Source of the DNA: Rothia kristinae NBRC 15354 | GTDB taxonomy: Bacteria > Actinomycetota > Actinomycetes > Actinomycetales > Micrococcaceae | Length of the DNA stretch: 64,000 nucleotides | Direction of reading: 5' to 3' | NCBI RefSeq assembly: GCF_001570865.1 | Contig: NZ_BCSM01000001.1 | Coordinates: 186,001-250,000, forward strand | Part shown: piece after piece, positions 11,038-20,072 of the stretch | How positions within the stretch are numbered: the stretch's first letter is position 1 | Layout: each line of letters starts with the position of its first letter | The notes under the pieces: model-generated | What the model was told of the DNA's origin: nothing | Database searches by the model: none | The model's input: only the letters and a program-made list of their open reading frames with translations | Program-made: the position numbers and the translations under genes

Positions 11038-12744
11038 TCAGCCGGGGTAGGCCAGGTCTCGCACCGCCGTCTCGACGCGGGACCACGAGGCGCCGGAGAG
11101 ACGATAGACGTCGGAGGAGGTCTGGGCGTAGACGCTCTGCACCCCGTCCCCGCCGCTGATCGCCTCGATCCCGGACAGCCCGTCCAGCTGATCCGAGCGG
11201 CCGGTCAGGTGCATGACCTCCACCCCGTCTCCGGCCGTGTCGGCGATGACCGCGGCCGAATCCGAGATCCACCGGGCTTGGGCGGGGTGCACCGTCGTGG
11301 AGACCCGCAGCGGATCGAGCAGGCGGGTGGGCGCCCCATTCTCCTCTCGCACGACGCCGGCCACCCACAGCCGGGCGGCAGAACCCTCCCCTGTGACCAC
11401 CAGGGCCCGGGTGCCGTCCCGGGAGATCCGCAGGGAGGAGACGCTCTGACCCCGCAGCCAGTCGGCGGTGACGGTGCGCGGCTGCTGCCCATCCCGATCC
11501 CCCAGCACCGCGTGCACGGTGCCGTCGGCGGAGGCGGTCCAGACCCACCGTCGGAAGTCGATGCTGGGGCGGGTCAGCCGCCCCGGCAGGTCCAGGTCCA
11601 GGGCAGTGCCGTTCTTGGCGCGCACCCCGAGGTGGCCGCGGTCCTCATCCAGGTAGGCGTAGACCGAGCGGCTCGGATCCGTCCCCGGCTGGCGCGGTGC
11701 GCTCAGCGGCGCCTGCAGGTCGGAGATGGCGCGGACCTGGTCCGGCGCGTAGGAGACCAGCTCGTCCTCGCGCACCCCCACCTGCTGCTCGCCGACCTGG
11801 GGATCCTTCTGGGGCTCGCGGTAGTCGGAGACCTGGCCGACGTCGATCTTCTTGTCGTCGATGCTGATCGCCGCGTCCGAGATCGCCGTGATCCCGGAGA
11901 GGGTCTGGCGCAGCTGGGAGTGCATCCGCTCCAGGGTCAGCTGCCCGGCCTTCGAGATCTCACCTCCGGTCAGTCCCACCTGGGCCACACCCCCATCGAC
12001 CGGCACCGAGGCTCGCTGCAGGGAGGTCCCCGCCGGGATCGGGGAGACCACGGCCCCGGTCAGGTAGGGGGCGGGACCCTGCAGCAGAACCCGCACCAGG
12101 GAGGTCGCCACGGTGGGCCGGCTGACGAACCAGCGGATGTCGGGCACCGCGTAGGTGTAGGTGGGGTCGTAGAAGTAGAGGGAGAAGGAGCGGAACAGCC
12201 GCTCGAACTGCGTGCGCGTCAGGGCCGTGCCGTTCGGGATGCTGCTGATCCGCCACTGCCCGTCCACCCGGGTGAAGCCCACGTGCAGGGTGCGGGTGTC
12301 CGGCTCGTCATAGGAGGTCGCGATGCCGCGGTCATCCACATGGGTGGCCACCGGGATCTCGGCTCGGAGCCGGTCCTGACCGCCGTCGCCCTCCACGGTG
12401 ATCCCGTCCCGATACACCCAGGTCTCGTCCTCCGGGGACCAGCTGGCCGCCAGGTCCCGGGTCAGGAAGGAGCGTGCTACGGCGTAGTCGTCCTCCACGC
12501 CGGTGCCTGCTTCGAAGAAGCCGCGCAGGATCTGCTCCGGATCGTCTCCCTCTCGGGGCCCGGCGGGACTGTAGGCCGGGGTCGGGGTGGCGCTGGAGGT
12601 CTCGCCTTCCGCGTAGTGGTAGACCTGCCCGTCCGTGGGGATGCGGCCGCAGGCGGTCAGTCCCAGGATCAGGGCCAGCAGGGCCAGCAGGATCCTCCGG
12701 ACACGCGGACGGCGTCCTGTCGGGATCGGGCGGGCGGTGATCAT
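11038..12744 (-). CDS. lpqB: Lipoprotein LpqB, partner of MtrAB
   Basis: 568-residue envelope lipoprotein. The basic N-terminus is followed by a hydrophobic stretch and the lipobox LTAC, so the cysteine near residue 32 is probably lipidated. The mature part has a GerMN-like domain (about 200-320) and a C-terminal beta-propeller-like region. LpqB binds the extracellular part of MtrB and tunes MtrA phosphorylation in mycobacteria and Streptomyces. It overlaps the end of mtrB by 4 bases (ATGA), so all three genes form one operon mtrA-mtrB-lpqB. Confidence 0.95.
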   Translation of the reverse strand: MITARPIPTGRRPRVRRILLALLALILGLTACGRIPTDGQVYHYAEGETSSATPTPAYSPAGPREGDDPEQILRGFFEAGTGVEDDYAVARSFLTRDLAASWSPEDETWVYRDGITVEGDGGQDRLRAEIPVATHVDDRGIATSYDEPDTRTLHVGFTRVDGQWRISSIPNGTALTRTQFERLFRSFSLYFYDPTYTYAVPDIRWFVSRPTVATSLVRVLLQGPAPYLTGAVVSPIPAGTSLQRASVPVDGGVAQVGLTGGEISKAGQLTLERMHSQLRQTLSGITAISDAAISIDDKKIDVGQVSDYREPQKDPQVGEQQVGVREDELVSYAPDQVRAISDLQAPLSAPRQPGTDPSRSVYAYLDEDRGHLGVRAKNGTALDLDLPGRLTRPSIDFRRWVWTASADGTVHAVLGDRDGQQPRTVTADWLRGQSVSSLRISRDGTRALVVTGEGSAARLWVAGVVREENGAPTRLLDPLRVSTTVHPAQARWISDSAAVIADTAGDGVEVMHLTGRSDQLDGLSGIEAISGGDGVQSVYAQTSSDVYRLSGASWSRVETAVRDLAYPG

Positions 12745-14474
12745 GCTCGGTCCTCCGTTCCGGGGTCGACGGGGCTGGAGTCGACGGGGCTGGGATCGTG
12801 AGCGGCCCCGCTCGCGGCGTCGGCCTGCGCATCTGCTGGGTCCGCCGTAGCCGACGGCGCAGGGTCCGGGATCCCATCCGGGGGCAGGCCCAGCGGGGAG
12901 TCGCCGGCCGTCTCGCCCTGGTGCAGCGGCAGGGTGAGGCGGAAGCAGGCGCCCTGACCCGGCTCTCCCCAGGCTTCCAGCCGGCCGCCGTGCAGGCGCA
13001 CGTCCTCGGCCGCGATGGACAGCCCGAGTCCGGTGCCGCCCAGCGTGCGCTTGCGCGAGGGGTCGGCCCGCCAGAAGCGGTCGAAGACCCGCTGGGACTG
13101 CTCCGCGGTCATTCCGATGCCGTGGTCGCGCACCGCCACGGCGGCGTCGTGGGTCCCGGCGGCCAGCCAGATGTCCAGGGGCCGGCCCTCGGAGTGCTCG
13201 ATCGCGTTGACCAGGAGGTTGCGCAGCACCCGCTCGATCCGCCGGGGATCCATCTGCACCGCGCAGCGCAGCTGCTCCCCGTGCAGGCGCACCGTCAGAC
13301 CGGCGCGGTCCAGGTGCGGGCGCACGGATTCGATGGTGTCCTCCACGAGATCGGCCAGGTCCACCGTGGACACGTCCAGGGTCGCGGAGCCTGCGTCGAA
13401 GCGGGAGATCTCCAGCAGATCAGCCAGGAGGGATTCGAAGCGGTCCACCTGGTGGTACATCAGCTCGGTGGAGCGCTGGAAGGACGGCTCCATCCGCTCG
13501 CGCCCGTCGTAGAGTAGCTCCGCGGCCATCTTCACGGTCGTCAGCGGGGTGCGCAGCTCGTGGGAGACGTCGGAGACGAAGCGCTGCTGCATCTTGGACA
13601 GGGTCTCCAGCTGCTCGATCTGGTGCTGGATGGAGTCGGCCATCTCGTTGAACGACGCGCCGAGCACGGCCGCCTCGTTCTCCCCGCGGATGACGACGCG
13701 ATCGTCCAGGTCCCCGTCGGCCAGACGCTCGGCGGCCGCCGCGGTCTGGGAGATGGGGCGGATCACGGAGCGGGTCACCCACCAGACGATCGTGGCGACG
13801 AAGACCAGCAGGATCGCGAAGCCCACGGTGATGACGAACTGGATGTAGTCCAGGGTCTGCTGGGAGGAGGAGAGGTCGTAGACCAGGTACAGCGCATACC
13901 GATCCCCCTGGTTCAGGTGCACCGTGGACCCGACGATCAGCACCGGCACCGGGGTGCCGTGCTCATCCACCGGCAGCGAGGCGGACTTCCAGAACACCCC
14001 GTCGCCTCCGGTGACCTCCTCCTGCAGGTCCTGCGGCACGCTGGAGGGGCTCATCCACCGGTTCTGCGCCTGGGCGCCCACACCGGCCTGATCCGAGCCT
14101 GCGCCGACGGGGATGAGGATCCATTGGCGCTTGGCGTCGGCCCCGTGGGTCTCGAGGATGGTCAGGGAGCTCTGGATGAGCTTCTGGATCTCCGCCTGGC
14201 TGGAAGCGTCCGAGCTGTTGAGGATGCCCTGCACATCGGAGAAGCCCTTGGAGGACTCCTCCAGCGCCTGGCTCTGCGACTCCCGGAACAGGCTGCTGGC
14301 GATCTGCGTGGACAGGAAGGAGCCGGCGAACAGGAAGGCGAGCAGGGACAGGGAGGTGGCCACCACGACCGCGGAGAACTGCAGGGAGGTGCGCCAGCGC
14401 TGGCGCAGGGCGCGCCAGAGTGCGGGCACGACGCCGAGGACGCGGCGCAGCGGGCGGCTGAGGTGACGGGCCAT
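12741..14474 (-). CDS. mtrB: Sensor histidine kinase MtrB
   Basis: 577-residue membrane sensor kinase controlling cell wall and division genes with MtrA. Two membrane helices (about 32-55 and 205-228) flank an extracytoplasmic sensor region; then come a HAMP domain, a HisKA domain with the phosphorylated histidine in FVSDVSHELRTPLTTVKMA, and an ATP-binding domain with NLLVNAIEHS, GIGMTAEQ and GTGLGLSIA. The C-terminal 60 residues are Pro/Asp/Ala-rich. It lies 14 bases after mtrA and overlaps lpqB by 4 bases. Confidence 0.96.
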   Translation of the reverse strand: MARHLSRPLRRVLGVVPALWRALRQRWRTSLQFSAVVVATSLSLLAFLFAGSFLSTQIASSLFRESQSQALEESSKGFSDVQGILNSSDASSQAEIQKLIQSSLTILETHGADAKRQWILIPVGAGSDQAGVGAQAQNRWMSPSSVPQDLQEEVTGGDGVFWKSASLPVDEHGTPVPVLIVGSTVHLNQGDRYALYLVYDLSSSQQTLDYIQFVITVGFAILLVFVATIVWWVTRSVIRPISQTAAAAERLADGDLDDRVVIRGENEAAVLGASFNEMADSIQHQIEQLETLSKMQQRFVSDVSHELRTPLTTVKMAAELLYDGRERMEPSFQRSTELMYHQVDRFESLLADLLEISRFDAGSATLDVSTVDLADLVEDTIESVRPHLDRAGLTVRLHGEQLRCAVQMDPRRIERVLRNLLVNAIEHSEGRPLDIWLAAGTHDAAVAVRDHGIGMTAEQSQRVFDRFWRADPSRKRTLGGTGLGLSIAAEDVRLHGGRLEAWGEPGQGACFRLTLPLHQGETAGDSPLGLPPDGIPDPAPSATADPADAQADAASGAAHDPSPVDSSPVDPGTEDRA

Positions 14475-14488
14475 GGGGCGGGCGGCGG

Positions 14489-15178
14489 TTAGCGGCGGAC
14501 CTGGTGGGCGTTGGCTTTGTAGCCCACCCCGCGCACGGTCTGGATCAGCTCCGGATTCTCCGGGTCCTTCTCGATCTTGGCGCGCAGACGCTGGATGTGG
14601 ACATTGACCAGGCGGCGGTCGGCATCGGAGTCTATGCCCCAGATCCGATCCAGGAGCGTGTCCCGGGAGAGCACCTGCCCGGGCTCCTGGGCGAGGTTGA
14701 CCAGCAGGTCGAACTCCAGGGGGGTCAGGCGCACGGTCTGCCCCTCGCGGGTCACGGCGCGTCCGGCCAGGTCCACGTGCAGGTCCCCGATCTCCAGGCG
14801 GTCCGCGGACCGGGTTTCCCCGATGCGCAGCCGGGTGCGGATGCGGGCCAGCAGCTCGGCCGGTTTGAAGGGCTTGGCGATGTAGTCATCGGCGCCTGCC
14901 TCCAGCCCCCGCACCACGTCCTCGGTGTCGGACTTGGCGGTGAGCATGATGATCGGCACATCCGAGGTCTCCCGGATCTTCTCGCACACCTGGATCCCGG
15001 TCATCCCGGGCAGCATGAGATCCAGCAGGATCAGGTCCGGGTCGTAGCTTTCGAAGGCGGAGACGGCGCGGTCCCCGGTCTCGCAGAAGGTCGGCTCGAA
15101 GCCCTCGTTGGACAGCACGATCCCGACCATCTCGGCCAGAGCCTCGTCGTCGTCGACCACCAGAATCCGCGCTTTCAC
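14489..15178 (-). CDS. mtrA: DNA-binding response regulator MtrA
   Basis: 229 residues: receiver domain (1-115) with the acidic pocket VVDDDE, phospho-acceptor Asp53 in LILLDLMLPG, and the conserved Lys in YIAKPFKPAELLARI, followed by an OmpR/PhoB winged helix (about 130-225). I chose the GTG at 15178, since the family starts directly with the first beta strand and a GAAAGGGG site lies before it; in-frame sequence continues upstream to 15247. First gene of mtrA-mtrB-lpqB. A -10-like TAGGGT is at 15265-15260. Confidence 0.96.
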   Translation of the reverse strand: MKARILVVDDDEALAEMVGIVLSNEGFEPTFCETGDRAVSAFESYDPDLILLDLMLPGMTGIQVCEKIRETSDVPIIMLTAKSDTEDVVRGLEAGADDYIAKPFKPAELLARIRTRLRIGETRSADRLEIGDLHVDLAGRAVTREGQTVRLTPLEFDLLVNLAQEPGQVLSRDTLLDRIWGIDSDADRRLVNVHIQRLRAKIEKDPENPELIQTVRGVGYKANAHQVRR

Positions 15179-15259
15179 TCGCGCCCCTTTCCCGCTCGAT
15201 GCCGCTGTCGCCTCCCGGCCGCGGCCTGGCCCGGTTCCGCGGCGCACGGGAGCACTCCA

Positions 15260-15265
15260 ACCCTA
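15260..15265 (-). promoter_or_regulatory. Possible -10 box of the mtrAB-lpqB operon
   Basis: TAGGGT on the minus strand, about 82 bases before the mtrA start. The 196-base gap to the MetE-like gene holds nothing else I recognise and no strong hairpin. Confidence 0.35.
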
Positions 15266-15374
15266 CGTGATCCGCAGGGCTGACTCGGTACGATGCCGTG
15301 CCGAGACCGCTGCGGCGACGGCGCTCAGATGACGGCATGCGATAGCGACGCGAGAACCGCTGGCTGCGGATGGC

Positions 15375-16445
15375 CTACGCGGCGTCCTCGGCGGCCAGCT
15401 CCGCCAGGATCTGCGCGGTGCGCGCCCCCACGTCCAGCAGCGACGCGACCCGTTCCGGGGCCACGGGATCCAGATCCGCCCGCTCCTCCAGCGCGATCCC
15501 CCGCAGGTGCTCCTGCCCCAGGCCCAGGCTGCGCCAGGTGCGCCACAGGGCTGCGGCCTCGCGCCCCGGGTCCGGCAGCCGTCCCCGGGTGTCCGGACCG
15601 GTGAGCACCCCCAGGCGCAGACCGAGACCGGTATCGTGCGCGGCGGCCGCGGCTTCCCAGTCCCGCGGGTCGGTGCTCGCCGGACGCACGGCCACCGCAT
15701 CGAATTCCGCCCGCAGGTCCGGATCGGGTACGGGCCCGCCCTGATCGAGGATCGTGCCCAGGCCCAGCGACCGGGCCGCCAGGGCCAGCTCGCTCAGGGC
15801 CGCGCGGGCCTCCCCGCGGGGCACGGCGCGCAGGGTGCGCAGACCGGAGGCGGTGGGCACCCGGCCCGCCAGCACCTGCTCGGCGCGGAGCTCGCGCACC
15901 CGCAGGACCAGGTCCTCCCCCTCCACCGCGGTGCGCAGGGCCCGGACGTACTCGGCCAGACCGGCCCGCTGGGCCTCCCGCAGATCCCGGCGCGCCCCGT
16001 GATCGGCCAGGACGGCCCGCCCCTCCCCGAGGTGCAGCTCCGCGGCCAGGCTCAGCGGCCCGATGAGGTCCACCACGGTGGTGCCGCGGTGCCCGGCGGA
16101 TTCCGCGCCGATCGCGTCGGCCAGTGCCTGCACATCCGAGCTCAGCCGCGCAGCGGCGGTGCGGGCCTCCCGGCCCGGGCTCTCCCGCAGCCGCCACCCG
16201 GCAGCCTGCAGGTCAGCGGACAGGCCGCCCAGGGTGGCCACCGTGCGCGCCAGGCGGGTTCCGGCCCAGCCGGTCTCCGGCAGCACGGGCAGCGCCCCCT
16301 GGTGCGGGTCACCCAGCTCCCCGCGCAGCATCCGCAGGGACTCGGGCATGTCGGTGCCCGGCAGGGATCCCCGGGTGCCCGCGCTCAGCCGCGCCGCGTC
16401 CAGCCGAGGCAGCGGGTCGGTCTCGGTCGGACCGGGTTCAGTCAT
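15375..16445 (-). CDS. MetE-like (Rv3015c-type) protein without zinc ligands
   Basis: 356 residues resembling the C-terminal barrel of cobalamin-independent methionine synthase / uroporphyrinogen decarboxylase superfamily proteins, as in mycobacterial Rv3015c, which is also encoded near mnmA and a cysteine desulfurase gene. Family-like features are the start of a barrel near SLPGTDMPESLRM and a TTVVDLIGPLSLAAEL strand-helix unit. The protein has no cysteine at all, so it cannot form the His-Cys-Cys zinc site that activates homocysteine in real MetE; methionine synthesis is unlikely. The start overlaps the chorismate mutase gene by 8 bases. Actual function unknown. Confidence 0.7.
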   Translation of the reverse strand: MTEPGPTETDPLPRLDAARLSAGTRGSLPGTDMPESLRMLRGELGDPHQGALPVLPETGWAGTRLARTVATLGGLSADLQAAGWRLRESPGREARTAAARLSSDVQALADAIGAESAGHRGTTVVDLIGPLSLAAELHLGEGRAVLADHGARRDLREAQRAGLAEYVRALRTAVEGEDLVLRVRELRAEQVLAGRVPTASGLRTLRAVPRGEARAALSELALAARSLGLGTILDQGGPVPDPDLRAEFDAVAVRPASTDPRDWEAAAAAHDTGLGLRLGVLTGPDTRGRLPDPGREAAALWRTWRSLGLGQEHLRGIALEERADLDPVAPERVASLLDVGARTAQILAELAAEDAA

Positions 16446-16830
16446 TCCGGGCGCGCTCCTTCTCGTGCTGCTCCGCGATGCGCTCGTGGTGGCGGATCAC
16501 CTCGCTGACGATGAAGCTCAGGAACTTCTCGGCGAAGGCCGGGTCCAGGTGGGAGTCCTCGGCCAGGGCCCGCAGGCGCCGGATCTGGGCGGCCTCCCGG
16601 TCCGGGTCCCCCGGAGGCAGGCGATGCTCGGCCTTCAGATGCCCCACCCGCTGGGTCGCGCGGAAGCGCTCGGCGAGCAGGTGGATCAGGGCGGCGTCGA
16701 TGTTGTCGATCGTGCCGCGCATGGCCAGCAGCTCCTCGAAGACCTCGGGATCGATGTCGCTCAGGGAGCTGGCCCGCTCGTCGAAGGCGGGGGCGGCGGG
16801 GGTCTCGTCCTCGGTGTGGTGCGCGTTCAT
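16438..16830 (-). CDS. Chorismate mutase, AroQ class
   Basis: 130-residue all-helical AroQ-type chorismate mutase, converting chorismate to prephenate for phenylalanine and tyrosine synthesis. The N-terminal 25 residues are variable; then MRGTIDNIDAALIHLLAERF, ATQRVGHLKAEHRLPPGDP and EKFLSFIVSEVIRHHE give the Arg, Lys and Glu pattern of the active site. No signal peptide, so this is a cytosolic enzyme. The ATG is 10 bases after the mnmA stop and has no Shine-Dalgarno site; TAGACT ends 7 bases before it, which allows a leaderless transcript in addition to read-through from mnmA. Confidence 0.9.
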   Translation of the reverse strand: MNAHHTEDETPAAPAFDERASSLSDIDPEVFEELLAMRGTIDNIDAALIHLLAERFRATQRVGHLKAEHRLPPGDPDREAAQIRRLRALAEDSHLDPAFAEKFLSFIVSEVIRHHERIAEQHEKERARND

Positions 16831-16837
16831 GCAGGGC

Positions 16838-16843
16838 AGTCTA
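16838..16843 (-). promoter_or_regulatory. -10 box merged with the mnmA stop codon
   Basis: TAGACT on the minus strand; its first three bases are the mnmA stop codon TAG, and the chorismate mutase ATG follows after 7 bases. The spacing matches other leaderless promoters in this window. Confidence 0.5.
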
Positions 16844-18028
16844 CGGGGCCGGAACCACGTCGGGCCGGTCCAGGGAGTAGGCGCGGTGGATCGTCGCCTG
16901 ACCCAGCACCCGGGTGCCCTGGTAGATCACCAGGGTCTGCCCGGGGGCCACCCCGCGCAGCGGGCCGCGCAGGCGCACCACCAGCTGCACGGCCGTGCGC
17001 CCGTCCACCTCGGCCTCGCGCAGCCGGGCCGTGGCCGGCACCGGATCCGCGTGGGCGCGCACCTGCGCCATGACCTCGAAGGCCTCGGAGGCCTCCGGGG
17101 CCTCCCCGCGCGCACGGGCCTGCAGGAAGGCCTGCGCCTCGGGCACGGGGCGTCCGGCCCAGCTCTGCCGGATCCCGAGGATCTCCTCCACGGCCAGCAT
17201 CTCCTTCGGCCCGACGACGACCTCGTTGGTCTTCGGGTGGATCTCCAGGACGAAGCGGGGCTTCCCGTCCGGGGCGGGCCGCCCGATCGCCAGGCCCTTG
17301 CGCTGGCCCACGGTGAAGGCCCGCGCCCCACGGTGGGTGCCCAGCACCTGCCCGGAGGTGTCCTTGATCGGCCCTTCCTGCAGGTCGATGCGCTCCTTGA
17401 GCCAGCTGCGGGTGTCCCCGTCGGGGATGAAGCAGATGTCGTGGGAATCGGCCTTCTTCGCGATCGCGAAGCCGCGCTCGGCGGCCTCGGCGCGCACCTC
17501 GGCCTTGGTGGGGGTCTCGGCCAGGGGGAACATCGCGTGCTCCAGCTGGGCCTCGGTGAGCACGCCGAGCACGTAGGACTGGTCCTTGGCCCAGTCCGCG
17601 GCCCGGTGCAGCTCGGGGCGTCCGTCGGGATCGCGCACGATCCTGGCGTAGTGCCCGGTGCACACGGCGTCGAATCCCAGCGCGAGAGCCTTCTCCAGCA
17701 GGGCCGCGAACTTGATCTTCTCGTTGCAGCGCATGCAGGGGTTGGGGGTGCGTCCGGCGGCGTACTCGCCGATGAAGTCATCCACCACGTCCTGCTTGAA
17801 CCGCTCGGAGAAGTCCCAGACATAGAAGGGGATGCCGAGCTTGTCGCAGATGCGCCGGGCGTCCATCGAGTCCTCGATGGTGCAGCACCCGCGCGAGCCG
17901 GTGCGCAAGGTCCCGGGCATCCGGGACAGGGCCAGGTGCACCCCGACGACGTCGTGCCCGGCATCCACCGCGCGCGCGGCCGCCACCGCGGAGTCCACTC
18001 CCCCGCTCATCGCCGCCAGGACCTTCAT
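16841..18028 (-). CDS. mnmA: tRNA-specific 2-thiouridylase MnmA
   Basis: 395-residue enzyme that thiolates U34 of Glu, Gln and Lys tRNAs using sulfur from a cysteine desulfurase. It has the N-type ATP pyrophosphatase loop [11 protein letters not shown] at residues 7-17, the first catalytic cysteine in [13 protein letters not shown], and the second in [11 protein letters not shown], followed by the C-terminal beta-barrel with [19 protein letters not shown] precedes the ATG. The upstream gene encodes the likely sulfur donor (gap 58 bases), so sulfur supply and tRNA thiolation share an operon. Confidence 0.96.
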   Translation of the reverse strand: MKVLAAMSGGVDSAVAAARAVDAGHDVVGVHLALSRMPGTLRTGSRGCCTIEDSMDARRICDKLGIPFYVWDFSERFKQDVVDDFIGEYAAGRTPNPCMRCNEKIKFAALLEKALALGFDAVCTGHYARIVRDPDGRPELHRAADWAKDQSYVLGVLTEAQLEHAMFPLAETPTKAEVRAEAAERGFAIAKKADSHDICFIPDGDTRSWLKERIDLQEGPIKDTSGQVLGTHRGARAFTVGQRKGLAIGRPAPDGKPRFVLEIHPKTNEVVVGPKEMLAVEEILGIRQSWAGRPVPEAQAFLQARARGEAPEASEAFEVMAQVRAHADPVPATARLREAEVDGRTAVQLVVRLRGPLRGVAPGQTLVIYQGTRVLGQATIHRAYSLDRPDVVPAP

Positions 18029-18086
18029 GCTCCGCTCCTCCTCATGCTCGTCCGTCAGTTCCGCTGCCTATCTCTCAGACCCGGCC

Positions 18087-19292
18087 TCACCAGGCGCCAC
18101 CCGGGACATGATCGGCCATCCCGGCGGCACTGGCCTGCCGATACGCCTGGGGCAGGGCCTCCAGGAGGGCCCGCACGTCCTGCTCGGTGCTGGTGCGGCC
18201 CAGGGTGAACCGCTGGGCCCCGCGCGCCTCGGCCTCCGTCAGGCCCATGGCCAGCAGGACCTCGGAGGGGCGGGGGACCCCGGCGTTGCACGCGGAGCCC
18301 GTGGAGGTGCGCACCCCGGCCATGTCCAGCAGGAACAGCAGGGAGTCCCCCTCGCAGCCGGGGAAGGTGAACAGGGCGTTGCCGGGCAGGCGGGAGTCCG
18401 CCCCGAGGTCCGCGGGTCCGCGCAGCACGGCCTGCGGGACGCGCTCGCGCACCCCGGCCACCAGGCGATCGCGCAGGCCGCGGATCCTCGCGGCCTCGGC
18501 CTCCAGATCCGCCAGCCCGGCCGCGGCGGCCCCGAAGCCCGCGGCACCGGGGGCATCCACCGTCCCCGAGCGCACCCCGCGCTCCTGCCCGCCGCCGTGG
18601 ATCAGTGCCTGCAGGGGGGCGGTGCGCACGGCCACCAGGGCGCCGACGCCGGAGGGCGCGCCGATCTTGTGCCCGGACACCGCCATGGTGGTCGCGCCCA
18701 CGGCGCGGAAGTCCACGGGCAGGCTGCCGTAGGCCTGCACGGCGTCGGTGTGGAAGGGCACCTGCGCCGCGGCGGCGATCTGCGCGAGCTCGGCGACCGG
18801 CTGGATGGTGCCGACCTCGCTGTTGGCCCACATCACCGCGACCAGCGCGTGCTGTCCCGGGTGGGCGGCCAGGGCCTCGCGCAGGGTCTGCGGGTGGACC
18901 CGACCCTCGGCGTCGACCTCCAGCCAGTCCAGTGCGGCACCCTGGTGCTCGGCCAGCCATTCCACGGTCTCGCGCACCGCCTGGTGCTCCACCGCGGAGA
19001 CCGCGATGCGGGTGCGGCGGGGGTCCTGCTCGCGCCGGGCCCAGTACATGCCCTTGACGGCGAGGTTGTCGGCCTCCGTGCCGCCGCCGGTGAGGATGAC
19101 CTCGGCCGGATCCGCCCCGAGGCTGGCGGCGATCTGCTCCCGCGCGGTCTCCACGGCGGAGCGGGCCGATCGCCCGGCCCCGTGCAGGGCGGAGGCGTTG
19201 CCGCCGGCGCGCAGCTGGGCGAGCATGGCCTCCAGGGCGCGCGGATCCACGGGCGTGGTGGCGGCGTGGTCGAGGTAGGCCTCCCGGACCAT
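18087..19292 (-). CDS. Cysteine desulfurase, IscS/NifS family
   Basis: 401-residue PLP enzyme that removes sulfur from cysteine for tRNA thiolation and Fe-S clusters. It starts YLDHAATTPVDPRALEAM, binds PLP through the lysine in MAVSGHKIGAPSGVGAL, and carries the persulfide cysteine in STGSACNAGVPRPSEVLL. The ATG at 19292 is supported by GGAAGGAG 7 bases upstream and by family length; the reading frame stays open a further 78 codons upstream through an Ala/Ser/Pro repeat, which I treat as untranslated. A -10-like TAGCAT lies at 19411-19406. It is followed by mnmA, pointing to a role as sulfur donor for MnmA. Confidence 0.93.
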   Translation of the reverse strand: MVREAYLDHAATTPVDPRALEAMLAQLRAGGNASALHGAGRSARSAVETAREQIAASLGADPAEVILTGGGTEADNLAVKGMYWARREQDPRRTRIAVSAVEHQAVRETVEWLAEHQGAALDWLEVDAEGRVHPQTLREALAAHPGQHALVAVMWANSEVGTIQPVAELAQIAAAAQVPFHTDAVQAYGSLPVDFRAVGATTMAVSGHKIGAPSGVGALVAVRTAPLQALIHGGGQERGVRSGTVDAPGAAGFGAAAAGLADLEAEAARIRGLRDRLVAGVRERVPQAVLRGPADLGADSRLPGNALFTFPGCEGDSLLFLLDMAGVRTSTGSACNAGVPRPSEVLLAMGLTEAEARGAQRFTLGRTSTEQDVRALLEALPQAYRQASAAGMADHVPGGAW

Positions 19293-19330
19293 GGCGGGCT
19301 CCTTCCCGGCGGATGCGGCGTGTGCGGCGG

Positions 19331-19366
19331 GTGCCGTGGATGCGGCTGGTGCGGTGGATGCGACGG
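19331..19366. repeat. Two imperfect 18-base direct repeats upstream of the cysteine desulfurase gene
   Basis: Units 19331-19348 and 19349-19366 match at 15 of 18 positions. They lie in the probable 5' leader of the cysteine desulfurase gene, where the still-open frame would encode Ala-Ser-Thr/Ala-Pro repeats. Confidence 0.5.
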
Positions 19367-19462
19367 ATGCTTCGGCGACGCCGGGGGCGCCGCGGCGGAC
19401 ACCCCATGCTACGCGCGCCGTGCGCGTCCCGGGCAAGAGCCCTGCGTCACCGGGCGGGGGCC

Positions 19463-19468
19463 TAGACT
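19463..19468 (+). promoter_or_regulatory. Leaderless -10 box of trmL
   Basis: TAGACT followed by 8 bases and the GTG start of trmL at 19477; no Shine-Dalgarno sequence. Confidence 0.6.
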
Positions 19469-19476
19469 GTGGGACC

Positions 19477-19941
19477 GTGTTCGACATCCTCTTCCACACC
19501 CCGGAGATCCCCGGCAACACCGGCAACGCGATCCGCCTGGCCGCGGTGACCGGGGCGCACCTGCACCTGGTGGAGCCGCTGGGCTTCGACCTCTCGGATG
19601 CGCACCTGCGCCGCGCCGGCCTGGACTACCACGACCTCGCGGTGATGACGGTGCACCCGGACCTGGATTCCGCGTGGGCGGTGCTGGCCGGGCGCCGGAT
19701 CTTCGCCTTCTCCACCACGGCCCGGGTCAGCTACGCGGACATCGCCTATGAGGAGGGGGATGTGCTGATGTTCGGTCGGGAGTCCGTGGGCCTGCCGCGG
19801 CAGGTGCAGGAGGATCCGCACGTCACCGAGCGGGTGCGCATCCCCATGCTGCCCGGGCGCCGCTCCCTGAACCTGGCCAACTCCGCCTCCATCGCGATCT
19901 ACGAGGCCTGGCGCCAGCACGACTTCGGCGGGGTGCTCTAG
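19477..19941 (+). CDS. trmL: tRNA (cytidine/uridine-2'-O)-methyltransferase TrmL-like
   Basis: 154-residue SPOUT methyltransferase that methylates the ribose of the wobble base of some leucine tRNAs. The N-terminus ILFHTPEIPGNTGNAIRLAA and the knotted SAM site (LMFGRESVGLP, then IPMLPGRRSLNLANSASIAI YEAW) are typical, and the length equals that of the family. It starts with GTG, without a ribosome binding site, 8 bases after TAGACT, so it is probably leaderless. It diverges from the cysteine desulfurase and mnmA genes, so three tRNA-modification functions cluster here. Confidence 0.93.
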   Translation: MFDILFHTPEIPGNTGNAIRLAAVTGAHLHLVEPLGFDLSDAHLRRAGLDYHDLAVMTVHPDLDSAWAVLAGRRIFAFSTTARVSYADIAYEEGDVLMFGRESVGLPRQVQEDPHVTERVRIPMLPGRRSLNLANSASIAIYEAWRQHDFGGVL

Positions 19942-20003
19942 CGCACAGTCCCGCGGGCCCGCATCCCTCGGGGTGGCCCCGCAGGGTTCGGCCGCGCACG
20001 CGA

Positions 20004-20052
20004 GACGACGCCGCGCCGGCCCCGGAAGGATCGGGGCCGGCGCGGCGTCGTC
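20004..20052. terminator. Strong bidirectional terminator between trmL and the htrA-like gene
   Basis: Perfect 20-bp inverted repeat (20004-20023 and 20033-20052) with a 9-base loop, between the convergent stops at 19941 and 20073. The stem is almost all GC. Confidence 0.8.
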
Positions 20053-20072
20053 GGGTGAGGTCAGCCGCCGGC

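Noticed and set aside
19293-19526. 78-codon N-terminal extension of the cysteine desulfurase
   Set aside because: Family length and a good GGAAGGAG site support ATG 19292, and the extension is a low-complexity Ala/Ser/Pro repeat.
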